This document shows, in pieces, positions 42,597-52,192 of a stretch of 55,532 nucleotides of DNA. The translations under genes were made by a program, and so were the position numbers. The notes beneath the pieces are model-generated. The model did no database searches and was not told the origin of the DNA. It saw only the letters and a program-made list of their open reading frames with translations. This stretch comes from an uncultured Agathobacter sp. (GTDB taxonomy: Bacteria; Bacillota; Clostridia; Lachnospirales; Lachnospiraceae): positions 1-55,532 of the forward strand of contig CALWLL010000027.1 of NCBI GenBank assembly GCA_944381555.1, in the 5' to 3' direction. Position 1 is the stretch's first letter. Each line of letters begins with the position of its first letter.

Positions 42597-44459
42597 TTGA
42601 GAAAACTTGCATTAAATGATGAAATCCTGATGAAGGTGGAAAAGCCTGCAAGATACATCGGTAATGAATTAAATAGTATTGTTAAGAATCCAAAGGACGT
42701 GGATATTCGTTTTGTTATGTGTTTTCCGGACGTATATGAAATTGGGATGTCTCATCTTGGCATTCAGATTCTTTATGATATGTTCAACAAACGCGAAGAT
42801 ACCTGGTGTGAACGCGTGTATTCGCCATGGCCGGACCTTCATAAAATTATGAAACAAGAGCATATTCCGTTATTTGGGCTGGAATCTCAGGAGCCAGTCA
42901 AAAATGCGGATTTTCTAGGCATTACCTTACAGTACGAGATGTGCTATACCAATATTCTGCAAGTATTGGATTTGGCACAGATTCCGCTTCTTGCAAAAGA
43001 CAGAACAGAAGAACATCCCCTTGTAATCGGTGGCGGTCCCTGTACCTATAATCCGGAACCGATTGCAGATTTCTTTGATATTTTTTATATTGGAGAAGGG
43101 GAAATCGCATATGACCAGATGCTCGATTTATATAAGAATATGAAAGCAGAAGGGGCAGAGAAAAGAGAGATTTTGCGTGCAATTTCTAAAATGGAAGGGT
43201 TATATGTTCCTTCTCTTTATAAGGTCACTTATAAAGAAGACGGCACCATTGATGCCTTTAAACCAATTTATGAAGATGTTCCGTCTACTGTTAAAAGACA
43301 GGTGTTAGTAGATATGACAAACGGCGTTTATCCGGAAAAACCGGTTGTGCCTTTTATTAAAGCAACACAGGACAGAGTCGTTTTAGAGATTCAGCGTGGC
43401 TGTATCAGGGGATGCCGTTTCTGTCAGGCAGGCATGATTTACCGCCCGAATCGTGAAAAAGATGTGTCTGTACTAAAGGAATATGCACAAAAAATGCTAA
43501 AGGCAACGGGACATGAGGAGATTTCCTTAAGTTCCCTTAGCTCCTCTGACTATTCGCAGTTAGAAGAGCTGGTTTCGTTCCTGTTGGATGAGTGTGCAAA
43601 ACAGCATGTAAACATTTCGCTCCCTTCTCTTCGCATTGATGCTTTTTCTTTGGATGTAATGAGTAAAGTACAGGATATTAAGAAAAGCAGTCTTACATTT
43701 GCACCGGAGGCGGGCTCGCAAAGAATGCGTGATGTAATCAATAAGGGATTAACGGTTGAGGATATTTTAGACGGTTCGAAGCAAGCCTTCCTTGGAGGCT
43801 GGAATAAAGTAAAACTGTATTTTATGCTTGGCCTTCCTACGGAAACAGAGGAGGATATGCGCGCAATTCCCGAACTTGCAAATCAGATTGCAGCTTTATA
43901 TTACGATACGGTTCCAAAAGAACAACGAGTTGGAAAGTGTCAGATTACGTTGAGTACTTCATTCTTTGTTCCAAAGCCTTTTACACCGTTTCAGTGGGCA
44001 AAAATGGAAAGCAAAGACGAATATTTAAGACGTGCCAAAATCGTAAATGACCATATGAAGGAACAACTGAATCATAAGAGTCTGCGATATAACTGGCACG
44101 AGGCTGATGTAACGGTATTGGAAGGCGTACTGGCACGCGGTGACCGTAAACTTTCTTCTGTGATTTTGCACGTCTACGAGCATGGCGGAATCTTTGATTC
44201 ATGGAGTGAATTTTTTGATTTTGACCGTTGGATGCAGGCATTTAAAGCTTGCGGAATTGATATAGAATTTTATAATAACCGGATTCGTCCGGAGGACGAA
44301 GTTTTCCCCTGGGATTTCATAGATGTCGGCGTGACAAAAGAGTTTATGCTTCGGGAATGGAAGAGGGCCCTTGGAAAAACGGTAACACCAAACTGTAGAA
44401 TGCGTTGTTCCGGTTGTGGCGCGAAACAGTATGGGGGAGGTGTCTGCTATGAAAATTAG
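42597..44459 (+). CDS. TIGR03960-type B12-binding-like radical SAM protein
   Basis: The 620-residue protein begins at TTG with AGGAG 8 bases upstream; the family N-terminus RKLALNDEIL supports it. A cobalamin-binding-like N-terminal region (DVRFVMCFPDVYEIGMSHLG) precedes the radical SAM motif RGCIRGCRFCQAGMIYRP (CxxxCxxC). A Cys-rich end (CRMRCSGCGAKQYGGG) follows. The substrate is unknown. It is nearly always followed by a DUF2344 gene, as here (11-base overlap), then an RNase G/E gene and rplU, suggesting a link with rRNA or ribosome maturation. Confidence 0.9.
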   Translation: MRKLALNDEILMKVEKPARYIGNELNSIVKNPKDVDIRFVMCFPDVYEIGMSHLGIQILYDMFNKREDTWCERVYSPWPDLHKIMKQEHIPLFGLESQEPVKNADFLGITLQYEMCYTNILQVLDLAQIPLLAKDRTEEHPLVIGGGPCTYNPEPIADFFDIFYIGEGEIAYDQMLDLYKNMKAEGAEKREILRAISKMEGLYVPSLYKVTYKEDGTIDAFKPIYEDVPSTVKRQVLVDMTNGVYPEKPVVPFIKATQDRVVLEIQRGCIRGCRFCQAGMIYRPNREKDVSVLKEYAQKMLKATGHEEISLSSLSSSDYSQLEELVSFLLDECAKQHVNISLPSLRIDAFSLDVMSKVQDIKKSSLTFAPEAGSQRMRDVINKGLTVEDILDGSKQAFLGGWNKVKLYFMLGLPTETEEDMRAIPELANQIAALYYDTVPKEQRVGKCQITLSTSFFVPKPFTPFQWAKMESKDEYLRRAKIVNDHMKEQLNHKSLRYNWHEADVTVLEGVLARGDRKLSSVILHVYEHGGIFDSWSEFFDFDRWMQAFKACGIDIEFYNNRIRPEDEVFPWDFIDVGVTKEFMLREWKRALGKTVTPNCRMRCSGCGAKQYGGGVCYEN

Positions 44460-45171
44460 AATAAAATTCCGAAAATGGGGCTGCATGAAGTTCATCGGAC
44501 ATCTGGATATGCTCCGTTACTTCCAGAAAGCCATGAGAAGAGCAGATGTAGATATTTGTTACTCAGAAGGTTTTTCCCCGCATCAGATTATGTCTTTTGC
44601 AGCGCCGCTTGGGGTTGGCATTACCAGTGATGGCGAGTACTTTGACATTGAAGTGCATAGCACAAAGACTACAAGAGAAATGTTATCCGATATCAATGCG
44701 GCAATGGTTGACGGTGTTGAGGTTACAGGATATGTGGCGCTGCCGGACAATGCCAAAACTGCCATGTCTATCGTAACGGCCGCAGACTATGTACTTTCTT
44801 ATAAGGACGGTTATGAGAGTCCGTTTACATTAGAAGAGTGGAAGGCAGAGATTTTGGAACTTTTTACTTCAAAGGATTCGTTTCCAATTATTAAGAAGAC
44901 GAAGAAAAGCGAAAAAGAAGTGGACTTAAAGCCACTGGTATATGATTTTAAAGTAATCGAGCAGAATCATAAGCCTGCATTTTACATGAACGTATCGACC
45001 GGCAGCGTAGATAATATCAAACCGGAGCTTTTATTGGCATCCATATATGAGAAACTTAACATTAACTATCAGGAAGAGGCGATTGCGATTCACAGACTGG
45101 ATGTCTATGCGGCAGATGAAAAGACAGGAAAACAGATTTCCTTACTTGAAATGGGAACCGTTCTTGAATAG
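44449..45171 (+). CDS. DUF2344 (TIGR03936) protein
   Basis: The 240-residue protein has the DUF2344 start IKFRKWGCMKFIGHLDMLRYFQ in pieces, and EGFSPHQIMSFAAPLGVGITSDGEY. In other genomes this domain is fused to the C-terminus of the radical SAM partner, which supports a shared reaction; here they are separate overlapping genes. The ATG at 44449 has GGGGAGG upstream. An earlier in-frame ATG at 44416 lies inside the radical SAM gene and lacks an SD. Confidence 0.88.
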   Translation: MKIRIKFRKWGCMKFIGHLDMLRYFQKAMRRADVDICYSEGFSPHQIMSFAAPLGVGITSDGEYFDIEVHSTKTTREMLSDINAAMVDGVEVTGYVALPDNAKTAMSIVTAADYVLSYKDGYESPFTLEEWKAEILELFTSKDSFPIIKKTKKSEKEVDLKPLVYDFKVIEQNHKPAFYMNVSTGSVDNIKPELLLASIYEKLNINYQEEAIAIHRLDVYAADEKTGKQISLLEMGTVLE

Positions 45172-45199
45172 AAGTTGAATATTTAGGAGACAGAAGATT

Positions 45200-46399
45200 A
45201 TGAATCGGCTTGCAATTACAAGGGTTTCTGTTTATGAAAAGTCAAACAAAAAGCACCTTGCGTATATTATGCTGGATGAGAAACGGGAATTTGCAGATTT
45301 TCAGATATTTCATGAAGAGGAAACCCTATTAAACGGTATTTATGTAGGACGTGTGGAAAATATTGTGACAAATATTAAAGGTGCATTTATCCGAATATCT
45401 CCAAAACAGATTTGCTACCTGCCGCTGGAGGATTTGAAAGCGCCTATCTATGTCAAGAAGCAGTCAGCACACAAAACGTTATGTATGGGAGATGAAATTG
45501 TTATACAGGTCATAAAAGACGCTGTGAAGACAAAGGAGCCTGTGTGTTCGGCTAAACTTACCATGTCAGGAAAATACTGTGTTCTTACTACGGATAATAC
45601 GTCATTTGGCATATCCAAAAAGATTACCGGAGCCAATCATCTTAAAATGAGCCAATATCTAAATGAATATATAGATACAGGCGCCCAACATGGTTTTGGC
45701 TTGATTATCCGCACAAATGCTTTAGAAGCAAAAGAAGAGGAATTGCGGACAGATATTGAAGAAACAATAACGCGTTTTGTGAAGTTAAAAGAAAAAGCGG
45801 TTCACCTTTGCGCCTATAGCGTACTGGAAAAGCCAAAAGCGCCTTTTTTGCAGAAGTTAAAATCCATCGACTTGTCAGTATTGGACGGAATCTATATGGA
45901 TGAGGAGGATATTTTTAACGAGATAGCAGAGCATTTGCCGTACTTAAAAGAAAAAGGTCTATTAAAGCTGTATCAGGATGAGAAGGTATCATTAGGAACA
46001 TTATATAATTTTCGCGGCTCACTGGATAAGCTGATTGAAAAGAGGGTATGGCTGAAATCTGGAGCAAATATCATCATAGAACAATTGGAAACCATGACGG
46101 TTATTGACGTTAATTCCGGTAAGAATAATTCTAAAAAAGAAGAGGCTGTTTTGGAAATCAACAAAGAGGCTGCTGTTGAAATAGCCAGACAACTGCGCCT
46201 TCGCAATATATCTGGGATGATTCTTGTTGATTTTATCAATATGAAGTCAAAGAAATATATGGATGAACTCATAACTTTATTAAAAGAGCAGATAAAAAAA
46301 GACCCGGTTCCCTGTGATTTTATAGATGTAACGAAACTAGGATTGGCAGAACTGACCAGAAAGAAGACCTATAAATCACTAAAGGAGCTATTGCAATAA
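45200..46399 (+). CDS. Ribonuclease G/E family protein, short form
   Basis: The 399-residue protein has an S1-type RNA-binding domain (LNGIYVGRVENIV, GAFIRIS) and the RNase E/G DNase I-like catalytic core, with Asp residues in TVIDVNSGKN and ILVDFINMKSK. It ends just after LAELTRKKTYKS, so the zinc-link cysteine motif (CPxCxG) and small domain of E. coli RNase G (489 aa) are absent. This affects the expected tetramer assembly. RNase E/G trims 16S and 5S rRNA ends and decays mRNA. GGAG precedes the ATG. Confidence 0.9.
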   Translation: MNRLAITRVSVYEKSNKKHLAYIMLDEKREFADFQIFHEEETLLNGIYVGRVENIVTNIKGAFIRISPKQICYLPLEDLKAPIYVKKQSAHKTLCMGDEIVIQVIKDAVKTKEPVCSAKLTMSGKYCVLTTDNTSFGISKKITGANHLKMSQYLNEYIDTGAQHGFGLIIRTNALEAKEEELRTDIEETITRFVKLKEKAVHLCAYSVLEKPKAPFLQKLKSIDLSVLDGIYMDEEDIFNEIAEHLPYLKEKGLLKLYQDEKVSLGTLYNFRGSLDKLIEKRVWLKSGANIIIEQLETMTVIDVNSGKNNSKKEEAVLEINKEAAVEIARQLRLRNISGMILVDFINMKSKKYMDELITLLKEQIKKDPVPCDFIDVTKLGLAELTRKKTYKSLKELLQ

Positions 46400-46417
46400 T
46401 AAAAAATCAAAAAATAG

Positions 46418-46446
46418 TTGACTTAAAGGAAAAGAAGTGCTATATT
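46418..46446 (+). promoter_or_regulatory. Promoter of the rplU operon
   Basis: TTGACT (46418-46423), a 17-bp spacer and TATATT (46441-46446). Confidence 0.75.
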
Positions 46447-46454
46447 CTTAGAGT

Positions 46455-46542
46455 ATGCCGCACAGTGAGGTAGAAGTCTGCTTATTTTTATGAAGAAAGC
46501 AGCACCGAAACTGGCGAGTAATGATAAAATAGGAGGTGCCAT
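46455..46542 (+). ncRNA. Probable ribosomal protein L21 leader
   Basis: The roughly 88-base 5' leader of rplU holds GCCGCACAGTGAGG, a stem from TCTGCTT (46477-46483) with AAGCAG (46497-46502), and CACCGAAACTGGCG before the SD GGAGG. This position and shape fit the L21 leader seen in Firmicutes, thought to mediate autoregulation by L21. Recognition is from position and partial pattern, not from a covariance search. Confidence 0.65.
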
Positions 46543-46851
46543 ATGTACGCAATTATAGCAACAGGTGGTAAACAGTACAAAGTAGCCGAAGGCGATATCA
46601 TTACCATTGAAAAGCTTGGTGTTGAAGCTGGTGAGAAAGTAACTTTCGAACAGGTTTTAGCTGTAGGTGGAGATGAACTTAAAGTTGGAGCTCCAACCGT
46701 AGCCGGAGCAACTGTAGAAGCTTCTGTAGTAAAAGAAGGCAGAGCTAAGAAAGTAATCGTTTACAAGTACAAGAGAAAAACCGGTTACCACAAAAAGAAC
46801 GGACACAGACAGGCGTTCACACGGGTTAAGATTGAAAAAATCAATGCTTAA
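46543..46851 (+). CDS. rplU: 50S ribosomal protein L21
   Basis: The 102-residue L21 starts [18 protein letters not shown] and ends [17 protein letters not shown], of normal family length. AGGAGGTG is 5 bases before the ATG. First gene of rplU-prp-rpmA, the standard Firmicutes order. Confidence 0.98.
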   Translation: MYAIIATGGKQYKVAEGDIITIEKLGVEAGEKVTFEQVLAVGGDELKVGAPTVAGATVEASVVKEGRAKKVIVYKYKRKTGYHKKNGHRQAFTRVKIEKINA

Positions 46852-46884
46852 TTACTATGTACGAAATGTACATGAGGAATTGTT

Positions 46885-47214
46885 ATGACTAAAATAACGA
46901 TTTATCGAAATCAGAATCATGATGTGGAGAGGTTTATCTGTACCGGTCATGCAGGTTATGCAGACAAGGGATACGATATTGTATGTGCAAGTATTTCGGT
47001 GCTTGTCATCAATACAATAAATTCAATAGAAGCATTTACTTCAACAGCTTTTCTTTGTGAAACAGATGAAGAAAATGGGGATATTGATTTTCGTTTTACA
47101 GAAGACATAAATCCGGATGCAGCCTTGTTGGTTGAATCCATGATTCTGGGACTTAAAGAGATACAAAATAACTATGGGAAGAAATTTCTCGTTCTAGACT
47201 TTAAGGAGGTGTAA
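46885..47214 (+). CDS. prp: Ribosomal-processing cysteine protease Prp
   Basis: Prp removes the N-terminal extension of L27 in Firmicutes. The 109-residue protein has the catalytic dyad: His in CTGHAGYAD (His20 region) and Cys in [11 protein letters not shown] (Cys34 region). The L27 encoded 4 bases downstream keeps the matching cleavage site, so enzyme and substrate are neighbours. Confidence 0.95.
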   Translation: MTKITIYRNQNHDVERFICTGHAGYADKGYDIVCASISVLVINTINSIEAFTSTAFLCETDEENGDIDFRFTEDINPDAALLVESMILGLKEIQNNYGKKFLVLDFKEV

Positions 47215-47218
47215 AACC

Positions 47219-47506
47219 ATGATGAAATTAAACCTTCAGTTTTTTGCTCATAAAAAGGGTGTAGGTTCTACAAAGAACGGCCGTGACTCTGAATCAAAAA
47301 GATTAGGAGCAAAAAGAGCAGACGGACAGTTCGTAAAAGCTGGTAATATCCTTTACAGACAGCGTGGAACAAAGATTCATCCGGGTACTAACGTTGGTAT
47401 CGGCGGAGATGATACTTTATTCGCTAAAGTGGATGGTGTATTAAGATTTGAAAGACTCGGAAGAGATAAGAAACAGGCTTCTGTTTATCCAGTAGTTAAC
47501 GAATAA
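47219..47506 (+). CDS. rpmA: 50S ribosomal protein L27 with Prp-cleaved leader
   Basis: The 95-residue L27 begins [27 protein letters not shown] then HKKG is the Prp cleavage motif, so mature L27 should start at His11. The mature N-terminus reaches the peptidyl-transferase centre. Either ATG of the Met-Met pair may be used; AAGGAGGT lies 9 bases before the first. Confidence 0.98.
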   Translation: MMKLNLQFFAHKKGVGSTKNGRDSESKRLGAKRADGQFVKAGNILYRQRGTKIHPGTNVGIGGDDTLFAKVDGVLRFERLGRDKKQASVYPVVNE

Positions 47507-47514
47507 GAACAAGG

Positions 47515-48896
<1,382 letters not shown>

Positions 48897-48907
48897 AGGA
48901 GAACGTT

Positions 48908-49198
48908 ATGACAAGCAAACAGCGTGCATATTTAATGAGTCAGGCCAGTACTATGGAGCCGATTTTCCAGATCGGCAAAGCTTCCCTTACTCCTGAAATT
49001 ATCACAGCTTTAGATGAAGCATTAGAAAAAAGAGAGTTAATCAAGGTATCTGTACTTAAGAACTGTGCAGATGAACCAAGTGAAATTGCGCGTGTAATCG
49101 GCGAAAGAACACGCAGCCAGGTGGTAAAGGTAATCGGAAAGAAGATGATTTTCTTCCGTCAGGCAAAGAAAAATACAAAATATCATCTTCCGGATTAA
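48908..49198 (+). CDS. YhbY/CRM-domain RNA-binding protein
   Basis: The 96-residue protein is a single CRM (YhbY) domain: MTSKQRAYLMSQA, FQIGKASLTPEIITALDEAL, ELIKVSVLKN and IGKKMIFFR. YhbY binds pre-50S particles, which fits its place between obg and nadD. The SD AAAGGAG is 7 bases upstream. Confidence 0.93.
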   Translation: MTSKQRAYLMSQASTMEPIFQIGKASLTPEIITALDEALEKRELIKVSVLKNCADEPSEIARVIGERTRSQVVKVIGKKMIFFRQAKKNTKYHLPD

Positions 49199-49210
49199 GA
49201 GGTATTTTCC

Positions 49211-49813
49211 ATGAAAAAGCTTCCGCAGAAAATAGGTATATTAGGTGGTTCTTTTGACCCGATTCACAAAGGTCATATTTTTATGGCACTACATGCGCAT
49301 GAACAGTACGACTTAGATAAAGTCTGGCTGATGCCAAACGGACATGCCCCACACAAAGATGAAGAGAAAATGACCGATGCCAAAGACAGACTTGCCATGT
49401 GCAAACTTGTGTCTGACCAATATACATTTATGGAAACCTGTGACATTGAAATCAGGTCAGAAGAATATAGTTATACGTATTTCACAATGCAGAAATTAGC
49501 ACAAATCTACCCGGAGTATGAATTCTATTTTATTATGGGTGCTGATTCACTGGATTATTTTGAAAAATGGCGTCATCCTGAGATAATTGCATCTTTATGT
49601 AAAATACTGGTTGTAAACAGAGATGACTATCAGAAAGAAGATTTGATAAATAAGATAAACAGAATCAATCAGATTTTTCCGGCTGACATTCAGATTGTGC
49701 ATTGTCCAAAATATGATGTATCTTCTACTGAGATTCGTCAAGGACAAAAACTGGATGACGTACTGTCGGAAGTAAAAGAATATATACAGAAAAATCATTT
49801 ATATGGTTTGTAA
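49211..49813 (+). CDS. nadD: Nicotinate-nucleotide adenylyltransferase
   Basis: NadD makes nicotinate adenine dinucleotide in NAD synthesis. The 200-residue protein has GILGGSFDPIHKGHIFMA (with the HxGH-like motif HKGH), WLMPNGHAPHKDE, FIMGADSLDYFEKW and DVSSTEIRQ (the SSTxxR motif). Forms the conserved nadD-yqeK-rsfS cluster. Confidence 0.96.
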   Translation: MKKLPQKIGILGGSFDPIHKGHIFMALHAHEQYDLDKVWLMPNGHAPHKDEEKMTDAKDRLAMCKLVSDQYTFMETCDIEIRSEEYSYTYFTMQKLAQIYPEYEFYFIMGADSLDYFEKWRHPEIIASLCKILVVNRDDYQKEDLINKINRINQIFPADIQIVHCPKYDVSSTEIRQGQKLDDVLSEVKEYIQKNHLYGL

Positions 49814-49824
49814 GGAGCGTTTTG

Positions 49825-50427
49825 ATGAGCATCAGGGATTTTACTGAAATTCAAAAAAAACTGCAAAAAAGCCTTGACGATGCACGTTACGGGCATACCG
49901 TTGGTGTTATGTATACAGCCGGTTGTTTGGCGATGGCTCATGGATATGACATGGAGAAAGCAATGTTTGCAGGACTGCTTCATGATTGTGCAAAATGTAT
50001 GTCTCATGAAGAGAGAGTGACGCTATGTAGAAATCATGCAGTTGAAATTTCGCAGTCTGAGATGAAAAATCCAAGTCTTTTACATGCAAAAGCCGGCGCA
50101 ATTCTGGCAAAAGAAGCGTATCATATAACAGATTCGGATATATTGCATGCCATTGCAGTTCATACCACTGGTATACCGGATATGAGTATGCTGGATAAAA
50201 TCATTTATATTGCGGATTATATTGAACCGGGGCGTGACCAAGCGCCAAATCTTGCGTATTTGCGTAAAATGGCATACCGTGATTTAGATAGCTGTATCGC
50301 ATTGATTTCCCATGATACATTGTGTTATTTACAAACCAAAAACTATGCGATAGATCCAGCAACAGAAGAAACCTATCATTTTTATAAACAATACCGGAAG
50401 GAGACAGACGAAATATGGAAATGTTAG
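49825..50427 (+). CDS. yqeK: YqeK-type HD-domain hydrolase
   Basis: The roughly 200-residue protein has the HD metal motif: His in YGHTVGVMY, HD in AGLLHDCAK, His in SLLHAKAGA, and IYIADYIEPGRD. B. subtilis YqeK hydrolyses diadenosine tetraphosphate. The ATG at 49825 follows AAGGAG; a TTG immediately before is rejected. The 3' end overlaps rsfS by 13 bases. Confidence 0.93.
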   Translation: MSIRDFTEIQKKLQKSLDDARYGHTVGVMYTAGCLAMAHGYDMEKAMFAGLLHDCAKCMSHEERVTLCRNHAVEISQSEMKNPSLLHAKAGAILAKEAYHITDSDILHAIAVHTTGIPDMSMLDKIIYIADYIEPGRDQAPNLAYLRKMAYRDLDSCIALISHDTLCYLQTKNYAIDPATEETYHFYKQYRKETDEIWKC

Positions 50428-50753
50428 AAATTGTAAAAAAGGCCGCAGAAGCATTAGAGGATAAGAAAGCAGAAGACATAAAAGTCATTGATATCCGCGA
50501 AGTATCATCCATTGCTGACTATTTTATCATTGCAAACGGTTCTAATCAGAATCAGCTTTCTGCCATGCAGGATGCCGTAGATGAAGCGCTGTATAAATCC
50601 GGTCTGCATGCAAGACAGGTAGAAGGCAATCAGAACTCTACATGGATTTTGATTGACTATAATGACATTATCGTGCATTTATTCTCAAAGGAAGACCGTC
50701 TGTTCTATGATTTAGAGAGAATCTGGAAGGATGGGAAAATTATTGAATTGTAA
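50415..50753 (+). CDS. rsfS: Ribosome silencing factor RsfS
   Basis: RsfS binds L14 on the 50S subunit and blocks subunit joining when nutrients are low. The 112-residue protein has AEDIKVIDIREVSSIADYFI, ANGSNQNQLSAM and WILIDYNDIIVHLFS. It overlaps yqeK, so translation is coupled. Confidence 0.95.
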   Translation: MEMLEIVKKAAEALEDKKAEDIKVIDIREVSSIADYFIIANGSNQNQLSAMQDAVDEALYKSGLHARQVEGNQNSTWILIDYNDIIVHLFSKEDRLFYDLERIWKDGKIIEL

Positions 50754-50804
50754 TCACTATAAAGTATGGGATTACAGATAAAATTATAAGTGACAAAAAT
50801 ATAA

Positions 50805-50885
50805 GGCTGTGATAAGAATAATAAGAGTCAGCGTTCTGCATAAAACAGGCGGCGTTCTTTTTATTGCTATCACAGCCTCTTTGTT
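50805..50885. terminator. Long-loop inverted repeat between rsfS and lexA
   Basis: GGCTGTGATA (50805-50814) and TATCACAGCC (50868-50877) are exact 10-bp arms separated by 53 bases. TCTTTGTTTG follows on plus and TTATATTTTTG on minus, so it can terminate both convergent transcripts. The 53-base loop is unusually long and contains GCGTTCTG and GGCGGCGTTC. Confidence 0.6.
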
Positions 50886-50966
50886 TGTTAAGCGGCGAGC
50901 GTCTCCGGAAGATAGTGTAATCGGTAACGAAAAAGACATACTTTGCCCTTAGTTATCTTTATCATT

Positions 50967-51581
50967 TTAGAAGAAACGGAACACGCCAAATACTTTACCA
51001 AGAATCTCACAGTCTGGAACAATAATTGGTTCCATTGTATCATTCTCCGGCTGAAGACGGATATGGTCCCCTTCTTTGTAGAAAGTTTTAACCGTAGCAG
51101 AGTCATCTACCAATGCAACCACCATATCTCCGTTTCGTGCAGTATTGCATTTTTCAACGAGAACATTATCTCCGTCAAAAATGCCCGCATTGATCATGCT
51201 TTCCCCTTTTACCTTCAGCATAAATGCCTCTGAATTCGGCATATATTCGGTAGGAATAGGAAAATAAGATTCCACATTCTCAACTGCAAGAATCGGCTCG
51301 CCCGCCGCAACCCGTCCTACCATAGGTACGTTGGTCACTTCACGGCGCGTAAGATTAAAGTTGTCATCAATAATCTCAATTGCGCGGGGCTTAGTCGGAT
51401 CCCTGCGAATATATCCATTCTTCTCTAATGTCTCTAAATGAGAATGAACAGATGAAGTTGATTTCAGCTTAACTGCTTCACAGATATCACGAACAGTAGG
51501 GGGATATCCTTTGTTCAGAATCTCCTGTTTCATAAATTCTAATATTTCTTTCTGTTTTTCAGTAATTCTTCCATATGCCAT
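50967..51581 (-). CDS. lexA: LexA repressor
   Basis: LexA represses SOS genes until RecA-stimulated self-cleavage. The 204-residue protein has an N-terminal winged helix ([30 protein letters not shown]), the cleavage site Ala93-Gly94 (GRVAAGEP), catalytic Ser128 (KGESMINAG) and Lys165 (SATVKTFY). The start at 51581 has GGAGGG upstream; an ATG five codons earlier would place that SD in the coding region. It diverges from the yneA-like gene across an operator region. Confidence 0.97.
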   Translation of the reverse strand: MAYGRITEKQKEILEFMKQEILNKGYPPTVRDICEAVKLKSTSSVHSHLETLEKNGYIRRDPTKPRAIEIIDDNFNLTRREVTNVPMVGRVAAGEPILAVENVESYFPIPTEYMPNSEAFMLKVKGESMINAGIFDGDNVLVEKCNTARNGDMVVALVDDSATVKTFYKEGDHIRLQPENDTMEPIIVPDCEILGKVFGVFRFF

Positions 51582-51619
51582 CACAGAACCCTCCATAAGT
51601 TACGTTGTTTCATGAACAC

Positions 51620-51648
51620 ATCATAACACAACAATTCAGAAAAAGCAA
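51620..51648 (-). promoter_or_regulatory. Promoter of lexA
   Basis: On the minus strand TTGCTT (51648-51643), a 17-bp spacer and TATGAT (51625-51620). Its -35 element overlaps the SOS box at 51646-51659. Confidence 0.75.
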
Positions 51649-51659
51649 ACATATATTCC
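51646..51659. promoter_or_regulatory. SOS box overlapping the lexA promoter
   Basis: CAAACATATATTCC matches the Firmicutes LexA operator CGAACATATGTTCG at 11 of 14 positions. It overlaps the lexA -35 element, as expected for autoregulation. An overlapping CGAAAATTCGTTCG (51659-51672) also resembles the consensus but lacks the C of the GAAC half-site. Confidence 0.7.
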
Positions 51660-51681
51660 GAAAATTCGTTCGATTATGGTA

Positions 51682-51710
51682 TTGACAAACGTTTGTTTGT
51701 GTATTATATT
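51682..51710 (+). promoter_or_regulatory. Promoter of the yneA-like gene
   Basis: Perfect TTGACA (51682-51687), a 17-bp spacer and TATATT (51705-51710). The spacer holds the second SOS box. Confidence 0.85.
51686..51699. promoter_or_regulatory. SOS box inside the yneA promoter
   Basis: CAAACGTTTGTTTG fits CGAACRNRYGTTYG at 12 of 14 positions and lies in the -35/spacer region, so LexA binding would block polymerase. Its centre is 40 bp from the lexA-side box. Confidence 0.8.
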
Positions 51711-51763
51711 GTAATCATAAAAGAACAGGTGTTCCGAAAGAATGTTCTGACGGAGGATGACAA

Positions 51764-52141
51764 ATGAGAAAATATAATCATAACATTTCAGAGAGAGCAA
51801 ATGAATCATTAAGAAAGAGAGAGGCTGTTGTACGCACACAAAGAGGTATTATTGCAGTTGTTTTTATTGTCATTGTTTCCTTGGGAATTTTGCTTGGAAC
51901 CGGAATCAGTGCATTAGCAAGTTCCAAAGCTGACCCTGCTGCTTATAATAAATACTATAAGAGCATCCGCGTAGAAGCAGGGGACACGCTTTGGACAATT
52001 GCAGATGAGTATATTATGGATCTAGATATTGATAAAACGGAGTATATTTCAGAAATCTGTGAGCTTAACCATATTGACGGTGACTATATTCAGGCAGGAG
52101 ATTATATTGTTGTCTCTTATTATTCCAAAGAAATAAAATAG
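51764..52141 (+). CDS. yneA: YneA-like LysM cell division suppressor
   Basis: The 125-residue protein has a basic cytoplasmic start, one membrane segment (about 28-51) and an extracytoplasmic LysM domain (about 68-120: IRVEAGDTLWTIADEY, ICELNHI, IQAGDYIVV). This is the layout of B. subtilis YneA, an SOS-induced inhibitor of division, and it diverges from lexA in the same way. GGAGG is 7 bases before the ATG. The partner genes yneB and ynzC do not follow; a DUF896/YnzC gene is at 2.3 kb instead. Confidence 0.88.
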   Translation: MRKYNHNISERANESLRKREAVVRTQRGIIAVVFIVIVSLGILLGTGISALASSKADPAAYNKYYKSIRVEAGDTLWTIADEYIMDLDIDKTEYISEICELNHIDGDYIQAGDYIVVSYYSKEIK

Positions 52142-52192
52142 AACTCGGTTTTGCGTCAATTTTTTAGAATATGTAAAGATAAATTGTTCCCA

